The notes below the pieces were generated by a model that saw nothing but the letters and a program-made list of their open reading frames with translations, was not told the DNA's origin and ran no database searches. This document shows, one piece after another, positions 62,201 to 64,000 of a DNA stretch of 64,000 bases. The position numbers and the translations under genes were made by a program. How positions within the stretch are numbered: position 1 is the first letter of the stretch; every line of letters begins with the position of its first letter. Origin of the DNA: Niabella sp. (GTDB lineage Bacteria; Bacteroidota; Bacteroidia; Chitinophagales; Chitinophagaceae); assembly GCF_030150205.1 (NCBI RefSeq), contig NZ_JASLGT010000008.1, positions 682,001 to 746,000 on the forward strand, in the 5' to 3' direction.

Positions 62201-62546
62201 AGGCGGGGCTCAGGCAGATGATCTCCGGATCGACGCCCGGCCATTTTCCCCCAAACTGACCATGAAAAAGCTGGATGCCGGAAATACCTGCTTTAGCGAT
62301 CGCTTCAAGATCAGCAGTGATTCCCTTCTTTGAAATATTTCCTCCAATAAAATGAAACCAGGTTTCCGGGTGGTAGCTTTTTGAAGGATCCTGAAATAGC
62401 TTCCGGTCCTGCGCGCTAAAACGACCTGTCTGTTCCCGTGCCTGCGGCACAACAGGAGCAGGCTGCGCAATTGCCGGCAGGGCATTTGCGATCATCCATA
62501 CGTTTAAAAACAAGCTTCTTATTAATGGCTGCATCATTCGAAACAT
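59262..62546 (-). CDS. GH106-like alpha-L-rhamnosidase
   Basis: This 1094-residue protein has a signal peptide (to ALPAIAQ), then the GH106 opening (YHPETWFHFIGGNISKKGITADLEAIAKAGISGIQLFHGQFGGKWPG), motifs LQNCPGWAMAGGPWI, DSWECETQTW and LSITYETAAGDVFPADIMEYY, and a C-terminal beta sandwich. Families of this type cleave rhamnose from rhamnogalacturonan. It is encoded next to a GH127-like and, divergently, a GH78-like gene, which makes a pectin locus. The start may also be at the second or third Met (62537). Confidence 0.82.
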   Translation of the reverse strand: MFRMMQPLIRSLFLNVWMIANALPAIAQPAPVVPQAREQTGRFSAQDRKLFQDPSKSYHPETWFHFIGGNISKKGITADLEAIAKAGISGIQLFHGQFGGKWPGVDPEIICLSPAWEDALNFTAKECKRLGLRFTLQNCPGWAMAGGPWIKPENAMRHLVWKRQDVKGTGQVKNIALAKPDAISEPWRDYREVAVLAFPTPKDDTGDPLVPAAVTGSSNILWNGLFSEKGNKPVTLAPASPSDPYQVTVDFNTSVTIRSITLPSINSFNHAWCYEPGVTIKGFAIFENGQSKEILNTALPQSNWQDQSPMTLACRETQGAKRYRFEILNQHDMRLGFIKLFTASRKNNWESEAGWTLRTIERAGDAYSRSPDTYVDSDQILDLTALMNSNGELRWNAPAGSWTILRIGHVNTGRKNGPAPPAGTGWECNKLSVKGAQAHFEGYIGRLADNSGPVNGLLNGVLLDSWECETQTWTEDMEPEFERVTSYPLRKWLPAVFGYVIKDEATTFRFLRDWRATISDLFTHKFYGQLSKLAKTRNLSITYETAAGDVFPADIMEYYKYADVPMCEFWQPFTDGYVGSLNFKPVKPTVSAARLYGKPRVSAEAFTSFALTWNEQWQMLKEVANVNMVEGVTHLVFHTYTHNPQTNFLQPGTSFGAGIGTPFLRGQTWWKEMPVFTEYFARCNYLLERGKPVSDVLWYLGDEIDHKPDQHAPFPEGFKYDYCNTDVLWNRLSVKDGWITTPEGIRYRVLWLPASIRMLPKTAEKIAALIKAGATVVGDAPSGIATLSGGSAAQEQLNTIVNSIWGRETKPRIRKIGKGQIVSGMSLSDALQQLRIAPDVSGGPVQWVHRRAEDADWYFVCAPRGGAFAGTLSFRNTGNVELWDPVSGKVLPLAAKRQGDRTVVTLDLPEAGSGFIVFHQKAALAESKPPALHQPVAIAFTKPWTIQFPGGWGAPAAMEVQELKPWKELDLSNEGKTFSGTAVYTTAFRMDTIQRKARYTMNLGQVNMIASVTLNGERFHTLWATPYKLDITKALRTGINTLKIEVTSTWFNRLVYDAGQPEAQRKTWTINGPSQTAALTNSGLSGPVSMVIEK

Positions 62547-62693
62547 ATACGGTTATGGCTAAAACAGGGTTGCTATTAAATATAAGCCGGGTTTCTAACA
62601 GAACCATCCTGTACTATCCTGAAAATAATTTTACGTAACTTTTCCTGCTATTTTGCAGCTGCATTTCTATTTTGTTCTGATAATATTGCCCAT

Positions 62694-64000
62694 ATGACTT
62701 ACAGACAGGCCTTTCTATTCCTATTGGTTTTAGCCGGGATTCCATTGTTGCTCAATGCTCAAAAAGTTGTCAATCTGCAGTGTGAACATCTGATCAACCC
62801 GCTGGGCATTGATCATCAAACGCCCCGCTTTAGCTGGACCATTGATGATCCGCAGGCTGGTGCCACACAAACCAGTTACCGGATTGTAGTTTCCAGGGAA
62901 ACCGGGGAAGAAGTATGGAACTCGGGGATCGTGGCCGCTTCGGATAACCTGGTTACCTATAAGGGCAAAGCGCTGGAGCCTTTTACAAGGTATACCTGGA
63001 AAGTGCTGCTCACCGGTAAAAACAAACAGCCTTACAATATACCCGCAACCGCCTTTTTTGAAACCGGTATGATGCAGCAACGGCACTGGAAGGGCGGATG
63101 GATCAGCGATGGCAATGATACCCGGTTAAAACCTGCCCCCTATTTCAGGAAATCGTTTACGCTGAAGAAACCGGTTAAATCCGCAAGAGCTTATATAGCT
63201 GCTGCAGGTCTTTACGAGCTATCACTCAATGCAACATCCATAGGCGATCACCGGTTAGATCCTATGTATACCCGTTATGACCGGAGGAACCTTTATGTAA
63301 CTTATGATGTAAGTAACCAGTTGCAGCCGGGTGAAAATGTGATCGGTGTTTTGCTGGGAAACGGCTGGTATAATCACCAGTCCACGGCGGTTTGGTATTT
63401 TGACAAGGCGCCCTGGCGGAACCGGCCGGCATTTTGCATGGACCTCCGGATCACCTATACCGATGGCACTACAGAAACCATTGCCACCGACCGGAACTGG
63501 AGAACTGCTTTAAGCCCGGTGATCTTTAACAGCATTTACACCGGTGAGCACTATGATGCACGGCTGGAGCTGCCGGGCTGGAACAAGCCCGGTTTTGACG
63601 ATTCAAAATGGGCAGGAGCCACCGATCGCGCAGCACCCGCTCCGCTGATCACGGCACAGGTATTGCAACCCATACGGGATGTGGTAACCATTAGCCCGGT
63701 AGCCTTAAAAAAATTCAACGATACGAATTACGTCTTCAACCTGGGCCGGAATATTTCCGGAGTCAGCGAGCTCCATGTTTCGGGGGCTGCAGGAACCGTG
63801 ATCCGGCTTATCCATGCAGAACGTGTGCACAGCTCCGGCCATGCCGATCTGTCCAATATCGATGTGCATTATCGTCCTACCGATGACAGCGATCCCTTTC
63901 AGACCGATATTTTTATTTTGAAAGGAAGCGGTACCGAAACCTTTAAACCCCGGTTCAATTACAAAGGGTTCCAGTATGTAGAAATCATCAGCAGCAAACC
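62694..64000 (+). CDS. GH78 alpha-L-rhamnosidase, N-terminal part (3' end outside window)
   Basis: The frame is open from the ATG at 62694 to the window end. The 435 visible residues have a signal peptide (FLFLLVLAGIPLLLNAQ), an N-terminal fibronectin-like domain (LQCEHLINPLGIDHQTPRFSW) and the rhamnosidase N domain (LYELSLNATSIGDHRLDPMYTRYDRR, NVIGVLLGNGWYNH). The (alpha/alpha)6 catalytic domain lies beyond the window. It is divergent from the GH106 gene; the 147-bp shared region shows no clear operator. Confidence 0.85.
   Translation, partial: MTYRQAFLFLLVLAGIPLLLNAQKVVNLQCEHLINPLGIDHQTPRFSWTIDDPQAGATQTSYRIVVSRETGEEVWNSGIVAASDNLVTYKGKALEPFTRYTWKVLLTGKNKQPYNIPATAFFETGMMQQRHWKGGWISDGNDTRLKPAPYFRKSFTLKKPVKSARAYIAAAGLYELSLNATSIGDHRLDPMYTRYDRRNLYVTYDVSNQLQPGENVIGVLLGNGWYNHQSTAVWYFDKAPWRNRPAFCMDLRITYTDGTTETIATDRNWRTALSPVIFNSIYTGEHYDARLELPGWNKPGFDDSKWAGATDRAAPAPLITAQVLQPIRDVVTISPVALKKFNDTNYVFNLGRNISGVSELHVSGAAGTVIRLIHAERVHSSGHADLSNIDVHYRPTDDSDPFQTDIFILKGSGTETFKPRFNYKGFQYVEIISSK

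Overview
The window is from a chromosome of a Bacteroidota species, most likely family Chitinophagaceae (Niabella-like; the genus is a guess from protein style and moderate GC). Supporting signs are SusC/SusD and TonB receptors, many PorT-like outer-membrane barrels, lipoproteins with LTAC/LSAC-type lipoboxes, near absence of Shine-Dalgarno sequences, and repeated TAnnTTTG -7 promoter boxes. No phage, plasmid, insertion sequence, CRISPR or defence genes were seen.

Layout. 1-23 kb is mostly housekeeping: a truncated metallophosphoesterase, Lon, ribulose-phosphate epimerase, PhoH, small lipoproteins, pyrophosphatase, an NlpC/P60 peptidase, a sigma/anti-sigma pair, a Mur ligase, an FAD oxidoreductase, a phospholipase C-like protein and a Nat-type ABC exporter. 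23-33 kb is an amino-sugar cluster: TonB receptor, LacI regulator, NagA, an FHS-type permease and, divergently, NagB followed by two poorly characterised TIM-barrel hydrolases. LacI-type palindromes lie between the permease and nagB. 33.8-40.1 kb has a rhamnogalacturonan-acetylesterase-like SGNH hydrolase and a SusC/SusD pair with a perfect 24-bp LacI-type palindrome upstream. 42.6-46 kb is an ECF sigma / anti-sigma / twin outer-membrane-protein operon. 46.3-52.6 kb holds the cell-shape genes (rodA, PBP2, mreD, mreC, mreB). 52.9-57.2 kb has an unpaired transketolase C-half, a third sigma module and an MBL hydrolase. 57.3-64 kb is a pectin (rhamnogalacturonan) locus with GH127-, GH106- and GH78-like enzymes, the last running off the end.

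Intergenic DNA is unusual. Nearly every gap over about 300 bp is filled by modular repeats: heptamer arrays (TCAGTTA/TTGACCA type), octamer arrays (CACATTCC/GTGAAAAT), a dispersed element of about 60 bp in six copies, hairpin units bounded by AACCGCAA and TTGCGGTT (four in a row at 16.35-16.79 kb plus a distant copy), a direct duplication at 33.35/33.66 kb, and four tandem copies of a unit of about 195 bp at 54 kb.

The best candidate for an undescribed system is the LacI-linked glycan unit at 25.4-35 kb: GlcNAc catabolism fused into an apparent operon with two orphan TIM-barrel hydrolases, and related operator palindromes reaching the neighbouring SusCD promoter. The sigma/anti-sigma/twin-barrel operon at 42.6-46 kb is the second. 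All functional links are inferred by eye from sequence and gene order.
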